NCBI GenBank assembly: GCA_033557465.1
Contig: CM066031.1
Span: 1,669,850,800 to 1,669,914,799, forward strand
Reading direction: 5' to 3'
Source: Ichthyophis bannanicus
Taxonomy: Eukaryota; Chordata; Amphibia; Gymnophiona; Ichthyophiidae
Length of the DNA stretch: 64,000 nucleotides
Shown here: piece after piece, positions 9,641 to 20,545 of the stretch
Position numbering within the stretch: position 1 is the first letter of the stretch
How the letters are laid out: every line of letters starts with the position of its first letter
Translations under genes and position numbers: made by a program
The notes under the pieces: model-generated
The model's database searches: none
Told to the model about the DNA's origin: nothing
What the model saw: only the letters and a program-made list of their open reading frames with translations

Positions 9641-11170
9641 TGGGGCTATCAGAATGACTGAGGCTCTGTTGCGAAGAATCTTGAACTGGGTCTTGGAGAT
9701 CAGAGGTGTCGGGGAAAGGCATACAGAAGACCCACAGAACATGAGAATAGGAATGCGTCGGCAGCCTCCTGGAGCAGAAGCGGGGCAACTGGTGGTTGTC
9801 TGGGCTGGCAAACAGGTCCATCATTGGTTCCCCCCAAATCTGGAAGAGCCCGCAGGCTACTTTCAAGCTCAGCTGCCACTCATGCGGCTGGAGTAGTCTG
9901 CTCAGTCTGTCGGCCAGCCAATTCTCCTGGCACGGCAGATACACTGCCCTGAGGAGAATGTCCTGTCAGGCAGCTAGTGAACACAAGTCCATAGCCTCCT
10001 GACAAAGGATTTGGGATCCCGTGCCCCCTTGTTTGTTCATGTAGAACATGGTGAACTGGTTGTCCGTCTGGATAAGGATGGATCTATGACTCAGGGGTCT
10101 CCGGAACGCCCTTAGGGCAAGGCGGATCACACGCAATTTCAACAGATTCATCTGTTGGGCATCTGTAGTGAGGACCCTCGAGTGATGAGGAGCCTGAAAA
10201 TGCATCCCTGCTTGCAAGTGGTGGGGTGACTGCCACCAGTTCAGGGACTGCACCAGGCGCCTGGTAACTTTGATTCTGTCCTGGAGATGCCCCATTGCCT
10301 GGGACCACTGGTCCCTGAGGCACCACTGTGCAATTTGCATGTGTAGGTGGGCATCTGGTGTGACATGGACCGTGGAGGTCATATGTCCGAGGAGGCACAA
10401 CAGGTGTCTTGCTGGCACCGAGGGGCAGCGCTTTACATTTTTGGCCAGCGCCACAAGCCTGTTGACCCTATCTGCAGGTAGGAAAGCCTTGGCTTGGAGG
10501 GTATCGTTCCTTGCCCTGATAAATTCCAGCTCTTGAGCCAGTCACAGGCTGGACTTGGGATAATGAAGCCCAAGTGCTGAAAGACCTGGATAGTGCATGC
10601 AGTGGCCTGCTGCACCTCGAGGGCCATAGTGCCCCTGATGAGCCAGTCATCGAGGTAGGGGAAAACGAAAATCCCCTGAAGCCTGAGAAAGGCGGCAACC
10701 ACCGCTAGGCACTTTGTGAATACCCTGGGGATCAAGGCAAGGCCGAAGGACAGCACCCTGTACTGAAAATGGCAGCCCCCTACCACAAAGTATAGGTATT
10801 GCCTGTGGTTTGGGTGGATTAGGATGTGCCTATAAGCATCCTTCAGATCTAAGGAGCATAGCCAGTCTCCATGGCGGAGGTAGGGCAGCAATGTTCCAAG
10901 GGAGAGCATCTTCAACTTCTCCCGCACCAGGAATCTGTTGAGGTTGAGAAGGTCAAGGATGGGCCTTAGGCCCCGTCCTCTTTGGAACGAGAAAATACCT
11001 GGAGTAGAACCCTTTGCCCTTGAGATGGTGGGGCACTGGTTCCACTGCTTGGTCCTCAAGAAGGCCTGCCAGCTCCTTCAACAGGAGATCCCAGTGAAGG
11101 GGAGGCTGAAGTGGCTCTCCGGAGAAAAAATGTGGAGGTACTTCAGCTAGGCAGAGGAGGTAACCCTCCT
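9480..11170 (-). pseudogene. DIRS-4 RT/RNase H/methyltransferase-like ORF, broken
   Basis: Blocks seen from right to left are HFFSGEPLQPPLHWDLLLKE, RGLRPILDLLNLNRFLVRE, SLDLKDAYRHILIHP, FPYLDDWLIRG (all within 10433-11177), RNase H ILIQTDNQFTMFYMNKQGG near 10050, and MMDLFASPDNHQLPRFCSRR near 9780 from the methyltransferase-like part. They lie in at least three frames. The RT signature Asp pair is kept, but the ORF is not continuous. Confidence 0.75.
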
Positions 11171-11329
11171 TGATCACCTGTAATGCCCAAGAGTCGGTGG
11201 TGATAGTTCCCCACCTGTGGGCGTACAGGGAGAGCCGACCTCCTGTGGGCTGCTGAGCCTCGCATGGAAGAGGGGCTATGCTGTAAGAGTCAAAAGCTTA
11301 TCCCGGGCTGAGCCGGGGTTGAAGCTTGG

Positions 11330-13205
11330 GGTTTGGGAGCCTTCTGCTTATGCGGGCCATGCCCTTGCCCCATGGCCTGTTGTCCCTGTTGGTGCGCCGG
11401 AGAGGCCCGAAAGGGGGGGTAACTTCGGTAAGCAGTGGACTTCCTCGGGCAGAAGGGGTTTTCCCCCCAAGCCCTTCTTTCGAGAAGGAGCAGAGGTCTT
11501 CTTAGAGAGCCTAGTCCTCGTAATGAACTGTGTCTCCAGTTCAGCAGCCTTTTCCGTCATGGGTTTGCCGAACAGGTTCTCCCCATGGCATGGGACATCG
11601 ACCAACTTGTCTTGTACCCATTGTTTGAGGTCTGACGACTGTAGCCAGGCTTGGTGGCGTGCACCAATGCCCGCCGCGGCTACTCTGGCCGCCGACTCGA
11701 AGGGGTCATAGGCCGCTCAAATGTAAATTTGGAGCATTCACCAATGGCTCTGGATAAGCCCTTGAAGCGCTGTAATGGCTCCTCGGAGAGACCAGTAGAG
11801 AATCTGGCGATCTCCTTCGCCAGGTCTCTCAGATACATGCCAATGTACAGCTGGGTAGGCTTGAATCAGGCAATTCAACATTGCGCCCTGGTAACATTTT
11901 CTGCTGAGGGCATCCAAGGTGCAGGCCTCTCTGCCGGGCGGTACCGAGGAATGCATTTTCTGACTATTTAGTTGACGCATGGCCGATTCCACGACCATGG
12001 AATTATGCAGCAGTTGTGACGTTTGAAAACCGGGGATTCGGCGGACAAGATACATCGAGTTGAGCCGCTTGCTGATCACCTGCATCGACGCCGGTGTCTC
12101 CCACATGCAGAGCATAAGGAGTTCCAGAATAGGTGGAATGGGTACTGTGAGGGCTTCCCGAGGAGGGGCCTTGTATTGGAGGATCTTGAGTTCATCTGCT
12201 CGAGGATCCTCCTCGGACTCCGTTGGGAAAGCTAAGGCTTTGGACATATCTCGAACGAAGTCCCGAAAGACCATGTCTTCCGAAGGAGATCTTCTCCGAG
12301 GCTCCGATACAGGGGAATCGGACAGGATATCTCAGTGAAGGCGAGTGTCTGGAGACACCTCGTCTTCAGACTCCCAGAGGCCTCCGAGGAAGACAGGTGG
12401 CAGTCCTCGGGTCCCGAGGGGTCAGGCTACTCCGGCGCTTGCTGGTTTGCCAGTGACGATCTCCGTCCTGAAGAACGAGAGACCGAGAGGGACTCGGCCG
12501 AGAATTTACTTGGGCCCGTAGGGCTTCGAGGATTGGCTCGGCCTCCAGGGTCGATTTTGTCGTCGAACCTCCGGTGGTCTGGGCAGAGGAACAGAACGTA
12601 CCGGATACTAGAGCCCGTTGCTGCTTCAGGAAGGCAGTGATCCTGTGTTCCAAGGACACGATCCTGGACATAAGTTCGGGAGGTTCCACAGCATCCGACT
12701 CGGGCACCAATGTACTCCCTGGAGGGGAGTCCTCGACTAGGATAGGATGCACTTGCCAAGGTCAATCCGTGGTCGGATCCTTCCAAGAGACTTTGATCGG
12801 GCGCTCCTTCCCTGATGCCTCAGGCTGGCGCTCAGGGCTCTGTGACCAGCCCCACGAGGGACTTGGCCGTTCTGAATCATCCAGAGCCGCAGCCGTCGAG
12901 GATTTTCTCCTTTTCGGTTCCCTCGAGGGGGACCCCCTCCCTGAGGTCGCTCGACATCGCTCGGGTTCAGAGCGTTACTCCTGAGGCATGGAGGTCTCAG
13001 ACGAGGCCCTGGCTTTCAGGGGCATGGGGGGAATCATGGAAAGTTTTTCCTTGCTGCTGCTGGCGGCTTCGAGGACATAAGTTTGCAAAGTCCGCAAACA
13101 GCTGGGTCATGGTCCGGGCCAAGGCACTGGAGGCAGCAGTCGTGCGTATCGGTGAGGGACATAATTTTACCACACCTGTCGCACTTTTTGAACCCACTGG
13201 TAGCC
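11330..13205 (-). pseudogene. DIRS-4 gag, broken
   Basis: The N-terminus TSGFKKCDRCGKIMSLTDTH followed by the second Cys cluster lies near 13090-13200. The expected start codon is shifted by an extra G (CCATGGGCTACC instead of ATGGCTACC). The conserved C-terminal half with MVDVPCHGENLFGKPM and a basic Lys/Pro tail lies at 11348-11605. The middle is split between frames, for example 11738-12274. Confidence 0.7.
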
Positions 13206-13399
13206 CATGGGGGTAAAAAGGGCCCCAGCAAGGTCAAAGACCTTTCGGGCTGCCAGCTAGGGAAAAACAGGGGCAAAAATGCCCAAAAAGAGAAAGAGAA
13301 AAAAATAAAGTATAGTCAACCTGATACCTGGGTACCAGGGGCGGGATGGGACGGGAAGGGTACCGGTGCTAGTCGGAAGGAAAAACAGCAGCCAAAAAG

Positions 13400-13619
13400 G
13401 ATCACTTTTTCCGGGACAGAGAACAGACTACGTCTGATGGGCTCTGCGGAAAAAAGAAGACTGAGCAAGATGGCTCCTTTGGGCGGGAAGCAGACCACGC
13501 ATGCGTGGAGGCAACTCCCAAAGGCTTTCTTTGAAAGCTGGGGATTTGCTCCGCGCGGGCTCCGTCGGCGCCAACGTAACCCACATGTGAGGACTGACTT
13601 CCTGCTTGTTCCCGGAGAA
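13400..13619 (-). repeat. DIRS-4 5' terminal repeat
   Basis: It reads CACTTTTTCCGGGACAG, CAAGATGGCTCCTTTGGGCG, ACGCATGCGTGG, AAAGGCTTTC, the palindrome region GTCGGCGCCAACG, then CTTCCTGCTTGTTCCCGGAGAA. Confidence 0.85.
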
Positions 13620-13699
13620 TTATATTAAAAAGTACTGGCCCCAGTACAGATTCCTATGGTACTCCACTAGTCTTCCTCCTCCACTGAGAAAACTGACTA

Positions 13700-14578
13700 C
13701 AGTCAAACCTCGGTTTTCATTTGCCCCGGTTTTCATACGCTTCAGTTTTCAACGTCTTTTTTGACTGAGATTTTGTCCCGGTTCTCATACATCGCCTCGG
13801 TTTTCGTAAAGTACAGTACTGTAAATACATACACCCTCGCGCTGCACACTGGTCTGTATACACTGCCGGAACGCCCGCCCGGTCCCGGCAGCACTGCCCC
13901 CCGGACTCACCGATCGCCAGCGTGATGAGAAGCGAAAGCCAGCTGAGCACGTAAATGAAACACATCCTCGAGCCTGGTCAGAGTCAGAGAGGCAAGGATT
14001 GCGCAGAGAGGAAGGCCCCGATCTCGTCCAGCGCCTTCCCGTTCTCTGGAGCGCCCCCTCAGGCTCAGAGGTAGCAGGGAAGAAAAGCTGTCAACGTAAG
14101 CAGGAGATGTTGCATGAATGTGGGAGGCAGTTCTTTTTCTTGCAGGGTACGTCTGAAGCTATATCATTAAGATTTTCTGCCATTCTGAAGCATTGAGCAG
14201 ATAATGTAAAGGTACTTTAATGGGCTGAATCCAATGTGATTCCGAAGAGAGCTGGGCACAGCAGCTTGTCAGGGGTGGCAAAGGCCAGATGTTAACATAC
14301 TGTACTGTACAGTACTGTACTTAGCTTGCTTTCAGTGATGTTAAATGTTCATTTATCCATTTCATTAGTCATTTATATTTATTTCTCATTGTTTTCTGTA
14401 TGTAAAAATATAGTTATTCTCTATAAAATGTATTTTTTTGTGAATATTTTTGGGTGTCTGGAACGGATTAATTGGATTTACATTATTTCCTATGGGAAAT
14501 ATTGCTTCAGTTTTCATACGTTTCGGTTTTAGTCAGACGTTTTCGAACGGATTAATCATGAAAACCGAGGTTTGACTG
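13700..14578. mobile_element. Non-autonomous Tigger/pogo-like (Tc1-mariner) DNA transposon
   Basis: The ends are inverted repeats: CAGTCAAACCTCGGTTTTCA at 13700 and its complement TGAAAACCGAGGTTTGACTG ending at 14578. A TA lies on each side (13698-13699 and 14579-14580), the target duplication of this superfamily. At 879 bp with no transposase ORF it must be mobilised in trans. Further sub-terminal copies of CGGTTTT occur at both ends (for example 13797 and 14524). It is inserted in LINE-1. Confidence 0.85.
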
Positions 14579-14960
14579 TATTTATCTCTACTCAGTTTTC
14601 TATCCACAAAAGGACATTGCTTCCTATACCATGATTTATTTTTTTTTTAACTTCCTCAGGAGACTCTGATGTAGAACTTTGTCAAACACTTTCTGAAAGT
14701 TTAAATACACTATAATCAAATGGCTCACCTACATCCACATGCTTATTTATGCCAACAAGGAAACAGCAGATTGGTGAGGCAAGATTTCATGTAGGTAAAT
14801 CTCTATTGACTTTGCCCCATTAAACTAATGTCTGTCCAAGTGTCCAGTAATTTTGTTCTTAATAATGGTTTCCCACATTTTGCCCGGCACTGACGTTAGG
14901 CTCACTGGTCTGTAGTTTCCTGGCTCACCCTTGAAGCCCTTTTTAAAGATAGGTGGGACA
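14579..14960 (-). pseudogene. LINE-1 reverse transcriptase, N-terminal part
   Basis: On the minus strand, 14960 to about 14760 gives PPIFKKGFKGEPGNYRPVSL, then TSVPGKMWETIIKNKITGHL, the first conserved RT blocks of CR1/Jockey LINEs. The reading continues with frame changes toward 14600 and resumes left of the Tigger-like element. The segment right of 14960 is no longer recognisable as this protein. Confidence 0.7.
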
Positions 14961-15225
14961 TCTTATACACATTTGTATATGAGATGCTCAGCTATCTTTA
15001 GACACTGTCTAAGAAAGAAGAGTTCACCTTCCATGACAGAAGACTCTACTCTAAACCCCAATGAAGCATTTATTTGATAAACAAAGGTCTCCATCGGGCT
15101 TGGCTATTGGGCTGATGTTTTACAAAAGTGAAGAGTATTTGAAGCTCTAAGTAGGAGTGGGCAAATATAAACTAGATTTGATTTCATGTTTGATGTTCAG
15201 CACTGTCTGCCTTGATAGGAAGCTT
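14961..15225. other. 265 bp without a recognised feature
   Basis: It lies between LINE-1 and DIRS-5. It may be the eroded 5' continuation of LINE-1. No ORF or terminal repeat is seen. Confidence 0.4.
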
Positions 15226-15410
15226 AAAGAGAAATTAGACTTACCTGCTAATTGTTGTTCCTTGAGGAACTCCATTCCAGTCCCGCACCTCTGGGTAGTG
15301 TACCTCTTCCAGCAGCTTGGAGGCTGAGCCTGTCATCTTTTTGATGACACTAGTGTACGTATGCAGCTGGCACCGCCCACCAGCCCCAGTATCTATTGAC
15401 AAAGCAGACT
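15226..15410 (-). repeat. DIRS-5 3' terminal repeat
   Basis: It holds TTGAGGAACTCCATTCCAGT, CCCGCACCTCTGGGTAGTGT and a GACACTAGTGTACGTATGCA block. The inverted copy is at 22560-22731. Confidence 0.8.
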
Positions 15411-15721
15411 CAGAGGAGCAACAAGTAAGTAGTTAAACGCAACAAACGCTTCTATGTCTAAATAAACTAGTACCCCCTCCATCCCCTAGAAGGATACCCC
15501 GTCCCCCACTCCAGGATGAAGAGGCCTACCTGTTGAGCGCCTGAGCAACTCCAACCAGCAGGATGCGAGCAACCGACAGCTCTTCTGGTCCTCCCCTCCC
15601 CCAAACACTGATTACACACCCTTCCCTGGCTCTTCCTGGCCACTTCCTCCAAGGGAACCAGTTTCAGGACCAGGATGTGCACAGATCACAAGAAGCACTC
15701 AGGGAGGGTTCCGGGACTGGA

Positions 15722-15812
15722 CTGGAGTTCCTCAAAGAACAATATTAGCAGGTAAGTCTAATTTCTCTTTCCTTATCGTCCCTCCAGTCCAGTCCCGCAC
15801 CTCTGGGATGTA
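15722..15812 (-). repeat. DIRS-5 internal complementary region
   Basis: GGAGTTCCTCAAAGAACAAT, then AGCAGGTAAGTCTAATTTCT and CCTTATCGTCCCTCCAGTCC, is the complement of the joined element ends. Confidence 0.85.
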
Positions 15813-15826
15813 TCAGAGCAGTTAAA

Positions 15827-16790
15827 CTAATGGGAGGGACCCGCACAACCGGCCTGAAGCACTGCCGATCCAAAATGAGCATCCACTGTCACCTGGACAT
15901 CCAGGCAAAAATGTTCAGAGAAGTATGCCACCCTACAGATCTCCAACGGCGGAACTAAAGTATACTCTGCCCATGAGGCTGCCTGAGCCCTCATGGAATG
16001 CGTCTGCAACCCCGCCGGCACTGTTCTACCCTTCAAGATGTATGCCGACGTGATTGTCTCACTGATTCATCTGGAAATGGAGGCTTAGCTGCCGCCTCAC
16101 TTTTGCCTAACAGAACCAACAGACGGTCCGATCTCCAAAAGGACAATGCCCTTTTCACATACTTTCGCAGGACTCTTACCATCAAGGTAGCACAGCTGTG
16201 GAGTGGCACGGCCCATACCCGCTCTCGCCCACATCAACGCTCGCCAGAGCCGGTAAGGAAATGGCCTGATGTACATGAAATGTTGACACCACCTTGGCAA
16301 AAATGAAGGTACTGGGCGCCGGACCACTTTCTCCTTGGAGAAGGAAAGGAATGGCTCCTGGCATGACAGGGTCCAAAGCTCCGAAATCCTGCATGCCAAG
16401 CAACTCGCCACCAGGAATGCCATTTTCAGAGCCAAATTCTGCAGGAAAGCTCGACTCAATGGCTCAACGGGTTCTCCAGACAACACCAGATTGAGATTCC
16501 AAGGTGGTACCACTGCCCTCTTTGGCAGACGGAGGTGGGTCACCACCCCTAGAAAGCTCAGCACATCTGGGTGTGTACCCAACGGCACCCAGTGGACTTT
16601 CCCGCGATAACCGGAAAATCACCACCAGTTGCATCCTCAAGGAACTGGCAGCTAGACCCTTATCAAAACCGGATTGCAAGAACGCCAAGATGTCTGGGAC
16701 GGAGGCAGTGGAAGGGCGTGGCTGCCTCTCTCTGCACCATGATTCAAAGATGCGTCCTACGCAGATGCATGATAGGTTCGTAGACCACAC
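15827..16790 (-). pseudogene. DIRS-5 tyrosine recombinase remnant
   Basis: The C-terminal block QTHSMRAQAASWAEYTLVP, ICRVAYFSEHFCLDV and FGSAVLQAG is at 15827-16036. The Arg-box region ALKMAFLVASCLACRISELW is at about 16380-16450. An upstream part with FLQSGFDKGLAASSLRMQL is near 16640-16700. The H-x-x-R pair is present as HSMR. The expected nucleophile Tyr is Phe in HFCLD, and the parts are in different frames, so it is dead. It differs clearly from the DIRS-8/10 recombinases. Confidence 0.65.
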
Positions 16791-17062
16791 CTCTGGGCCT
16801 GTAGCAAGGTCGCTATCCCCGAGCCTGATTATCCTCTCTGCCTCAACCTCGCCCTTTCACGAGCCATGCCATAAGTGAGAATTGATCCACCTGGGGCATG
16901 CAAAGCAGCTCCTGCTTCAAGAGGTCCTTCTGAACCGGAAGCCACTACAGTCAATCCGCCAGTATCCGAATCAGGTCAGCATACCAAGGGCACCTCAGCC
17001 AGTCTGGTGCCACCAGAATCACAAATCCTCGGTGTGTCTCTAGCTATTGCACTAACTGGCCT

Positions 17063-18690
17063 ATGACCGTCCACAGGGAAAAAAGAGAAGACCCTCTTCG
17101 AGCCACTGCTGAATTAGAGCATCCAGGCTCTTGGACTTCTACCGAAAAACCGGCAGGCCTTGGCCGACTCAAACATTGCCATTTGGTCCATGACCAGTGT
17201 GCCCCATTGGCGGACCACCTGCTCGAACACCACCTGATTGAGCTACCACTCTCCGTGGTCCATGCGCACTCGGCTGAGGTAGTCTGCCATCACGCTGTCA
17301 ACTCCTGCTACATGCGCTGTTGATAATGCCTGGAGACGAATCGCTGCCCATCCGAACAGACCTTCGGCCTCCTCCTCCAGGGCTGCACTGCCCATGCCTC
17401 CTTGCCGGTTGATGTAAGCCATCGTGGTCACATTGTCTGAGAGGACTTGGACCACCTTCCCCTGCAATCATGGCTCGAAACTTTCTAGCGCCAAGGTCAC
17501 CGCTCACATCTCGAGCCTGTTGATCGACCACAGAGCCTCCTGCAGACTCTCGTCCCTGAACAAAGCGTCCTTCACAATGGGCTTTCCAACCTGACAGGCT
17601 GGTCATCTGAGGAACCCACACCAGGGACTCCTTCCACATGCAGCCACCAACTGAGGGCTCTCCTGGCACTCCGTGGGCAGGAGAGTACTTGGGACAGGGG
17701 TTGACTCTGATGGGACCATCGACGGAGCAGAGCCCTCTACAGTAATTGCATATGCGCCCTTGCCCATGGGACTAGCTTGAGAGTGGCCGCCATGGTCCCC
17801 AGAACCTAAGAACATGAGAACATAACATAAGATCATAAGATATGCCATACTGGGTCAGACCAAGGTCCATCAAGCCCAGTATTCTGTTTCCAACAGTGGC
17901 CAATCTAGGTCATATGTACCTAGCAGTTAACCTGCAGATAATGCCATGCTGATGGTCTTGCCCTCTTCAGGACCTGCTCTATCACCTGTCGTAGCTCCTG
18001 CGCCCGGCGAACCGGCAGGAAATTCCTGCCCACACAGGTATCAAAGCACGCTTTCAAATACTCTAGCTCCTGGGCCGGCCGTAACTGGCTCTTGGCCAGG
18101 TTGACCTCAACCGAGACTTTAAAGGAACTCTCCCACCAGCGCTGTTGCTCTTTTTGCTATCGTCCCTGGACTTTGCCTGGATTAGCCAATCGTCTAGGTA
18201 TGGGTGGATGAGAACCCCTTCCTTGTGGAGAGCTGCCACAATCACCACCATGACCTTGATGAAGGTACAGGGGTGGTCGCCAGACCGAAGGGCAATGCTC
18301 GAAACTGGAAATGGCCCCTTGGCATCACAAAGCGGAGAAAGTGCTGATGTTCTGGATGGAAGGAAACATGCAGATACGCCTCTGTGAGATCGAGAGTCAG
18401 CAAAAATCTGCTTCCTATCGCCATTACTACTGTGAAAATGCGGTATCTGGACACCATAGCTCATGCCCTCAAAGTTGAGAATTGGGCAAAAGGAACCTTC
18501 CTTTTGGACAAAACGAAAGACATGAAGCATCGACCGCAGACATACTGGTCTCGCGGAACCAGTTCCATAGCTCTCTGCTGCAGGAGACACGTCATGGCCT
18601 CTTCTACTGCTGCCAAAACCGCTGCACCCAGTTTGGGCAATCAAAGGAGCTCATTCTTGCTCCGGCAGTGGGTATAGGGGCATTATGGAT
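17063..18690 (-). pseudogene. DIRS-5 RT/RNase H remnant
   Basis: RNase H blocks VVQVLSDNVTTMAYINRQGG, EEEAEGLFGWAA and GVDSVMADYLSRV lie at 17243-17467. RT blocks FRFVQKEGSFCPILNFEGMS, LTLDLTEAYLHVSFHP, LPFGLATTP and HPYLDDWLIQAKS lie at 18063-18644, split between two frames. The catalytic YLDD is conserved. A 128-bp LINE tail is inserted at 17808-17935. Confidence 0.7.
17808..17935 (-). mobile_element. 3' tail of a LINE-1-type element
   Basis: It repeats the sequence at 6945-7070: ATAAGAACATA-like units followed by GCCATACTGGGTCAGACCAA and TTCCAACAGTGGCCAATC. It is a strongly 5'-truncated copy inside DIRS-5. Confidence 0.8.
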
Positions 18691-18874
18691 TGCATCCCTT
18701 TAAGGCCAACCTCTGGCAGATTCCACACATCCTGGAACATCTGTCCTACTACTCCATGTACTGGTAAGAATTTCTGCGATTTCCGTACCGCCTGGAACAG
18801 TGGATCCTACAGCACCTCTTCCTCTGCCGGGAGATTAGCAGGCATATTGTGGTGAAGACTCCCCTCCAGAGGAA

Positions 18875-19876
18875 ATGGAGATAGGGGAAAATCCTGATAG
18901 AAGGGATGACACACACAGGATTTCCAAAACTGACTTGGAAAAAACACAGTTATCGGCTGAGCTGAAGACAAGCCCCAGCCCAGGGGAGGAGTTAGGCTTC
19001 AGTACTGATTGGGCACGCCCAGGGGAACGACAGGGAGTGCCAGGAAATGAAGCCCTTTTTAAATCCTCAGACAGGATTGACAGAGGAGGCAGCAAGGCAG
19101 GCGGCAAGGCAGGCAGCAAGGCTGGCAAGGCAGGCAGCAAGGCTGACAAGGAGAGCAGCAAGAAACGAAGCAGACGAGAAGCAGCTTCCAGTGCACGTTG
19201 GTCTTCAGGAGGAACTTGGAATCAAAGGGGAAAAACGCTAGAACCCTGGGAGAAGGCAGAACCCTGGAACAGTAAGCCTTGGAGCCCAATATACTCTCAA
19301 GGAGATCCTTACTACACGGTAGAGCCTAAACGTGGGAAGGCTAGCAAACCCAGCTCTTGGAGAAAAGGTATTTTGTCTGGTGGCGAGCAGTGTTATAAAA
19401 GCCAGGAACCAAAACAGGGAAGAAGTTTTTCTGAGAGAAATTCCCCTAGCAGAAGAACTAGCCATAAGGCTCCTGAGTTTCTAGAGAGGAGAGAGTCCTG
19501 GAAGAAAGGTGCCTGTTCTTATGCCAACGTCTCTGATAAAGGTAAAGCTGAATTTCCTAATTTTAATGCCTTGCTGGAGAAACCCTTTTATTGTACTGAC
19601 CTCCCTAAGCCAAACTCTGCAACAGGAGCAGATAGTGAGTGGGGGAAGGGTGTGACCCTTACCGGAGACTATCAAGCAGCTAAAGAGCAGCTACAGGCTG
19701 AATTGCTTCTAAAAGAGTTTCAGCAATTTCTGGAGCTAAAGTCAGGGAAACATAAGAAACCTGATGAAGAGAACAATTGCCTTAGCCCAGATGAATGTAT
19801 GCAGATAGATAATGATGTGCCTACCTTGAGTTATGATTCTTGTGCAATGGATTGCTCTTTATGTTTTAGAGAGTAA
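18875..19876 (+). CDS. Uncharacterised 333-aa protein in a segment inserted in DIRS-5
   Basis: An ATG at 18875 opens 333 codons ending in TAA at 19874-19876, without interruption in a region where every neighbour is broken. The N-terminal 70 residues are polar and charged. Residues about 72-100 are a Gly-Ser-Lys-Ala repeat (SKAGGKAGSKAGKAGSKAD) followed by a Lys/Arg cluster. The middle is rich in Ser, Lys, Trp and Gly. Residues about 265-295 form a Gln/Leu/Glu-rich likely helix (EQLQAELLLKEFQQFLELK). The C-terminus is acidic and Cys-rich (CLSPDEC, SCAMDCSLC). I recognise no family. It could be a gag-like ORF of an LTR or other element, or the coding part of a processed host transcript. An AATAAA lies at 20207, but I see no poly(A) tail or flanking duplication. 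Confidence 0.5.
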   Translation: MEIGENPDRRDDTHRISKTDLEKTQLSAELKTSPSPGEELGFSTDWARPGERQGVPGNEALFKSSDRIDRGGSKAGGKAGSKAGKAGSKADKESSKKRSRREAASSARWSSGGTWNQRGKTLEPWEKAEPWNSKPWSPIYSQGDPYYTVEPKRGKASKPSSWRKGILSGGEQCYKSQEPKQGRSFSERNSPSRRTSHKAPEFLERRESWKKGACSYANVSDKGKAEFPNFNALLEKPFYCTDLPKPNSATGADSEWGKGVTLTGDYQAAKEQLQAELLLKEFQQFLELKSGKHKKPDEENNCLSPDECMQIDNDVPTLSYDSCAMDCSLCFRE

Positions 19877-20462
19877 CAGTGTAAAGAAGCATCTGGAGTC
19901 TGTATGAGAAGAATACAAAACGTTTGCTATACCTGTTGCCTAGCCGTGAAAGTTCACAAATTGTTTTCACCTGTTTCTGTAAAGCCACGCTGTGAGGAGA
20001 ACAGCTGTTACTGTGAGGCTGCAATAATCTCAAGCAACCACACGAGGCAAAGCTGAGTAGAAGCTACCGTGACTGTGTAAAGCTGCGTTAAAGCTATTTG
20101 ATTTCAGTTGTTTTCCTGACCTCCTGATGTTCACCTTTATGTTGAAAGTTGCACCTTTACGTTATGCACCTTTGAATTGTAATGCGTTGAAAATATCCCC
20201 ACAACAAATAAATTTCTTGCAAGCCTTATCACTCGAGTCACAACTACAACTTTCATCCCTAAAGAAAAAAACAAGTGTACTACGAATCCCAGCATTCATA
20301 GGGATCAGTACCAGCTTTATTCATAAGGGACATTATATAAGGCCACTCCTGCCTGTAAGCTCTAGGGCCCAGGCAGGAGCATCGCAATATTCAGGGCCTT
20401 GAGGGTCGCCAAAGTACACACAGAATGTGAGCCTTTTGGGAATGAGGAATTGTATCAGTACC
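19877..20462. other. Downstream region of the 333-aa ORF, no second gene seen
   Basis: It holds short ORFs only. AACAAATAAATTTCTTGCA near 20203 gives a possible polyadenylation signal. A TTATATAAGG motif is at 20334-20343. The segment belongs to the insertion in DIRS-5, but its right border is not certain. Confidence 0.4.
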
Positions 20463-20545
20463 TGCTTGTAGTAATTGTAAACCGCCCTGATGGCCTACGG
20501 CCTGGGCAGTATATCGAGAAATTGCATAAACATAAGCATAAAGAT
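20463..20545 (+). mobile_element. LINE/SINE 3'-end fragment
   Basis: GTAAACCGCCCTGATGGCCT followed by GGGCAGTATATCGAGAAAT and an A-rich CATAAGCATAAA tail resembles the GTAAACCGC...GGTATATAA...AAATAAA 3' ends seen at 50775-50824 and 60560-60600. Confidence 0.5.

Larger units (their letters stand above)
7962..13619 (-). mobile_element. DIRS-4, full-length but decayed DIRS element (CGCC subfamily)
   Basis: It runs from AGCGTAGTTACTCACC at 7962 to CCCGGAGAA at 13619, 5.66 kb. The order from the right is 5' repeat, gag, RT/RNase H/MT-like region, YR, ICR, 3' repeat. The ICR at 8222-8305 is complementary to both ends joined, the hallmark of DIRS. Removing the element restores the LINE-1 frame across the site without any duplicated bases. 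All three genes carry stops or frameshifts. Confidence 0.9.
6945..14960 (-). mobile_element. LINE-1: Jockey-superfamily (CR1/L2/Rex-like) LINE, 5' truncated and split twice
   Basis: The element occupies 6945-7961, 13620-13699 and 14579 to about 14960. Its 3' tail, on the minus strand, ends with repeats of TTCTTATGTT. The fragments join into one reverse transcriptase reading, with the N-terminal part on the right and the C-terminal part on the left. DIRS-4 interrupts it between the LFN block and the FADD-like block; a Tigger-like element interrupts it further upstream. A second copy of its last 130 bp is at 17808-17935. The 5' limit is uncertain. Confidence 0.75.

Noticed and set aside
20127..20402. 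Plus-strand 91-codon ORF as a second gene after the 333-aa ORF
   Set aside because: Short, overlaps the likely polyadenylation signal, no domain, and the ordinary length expected by chance.
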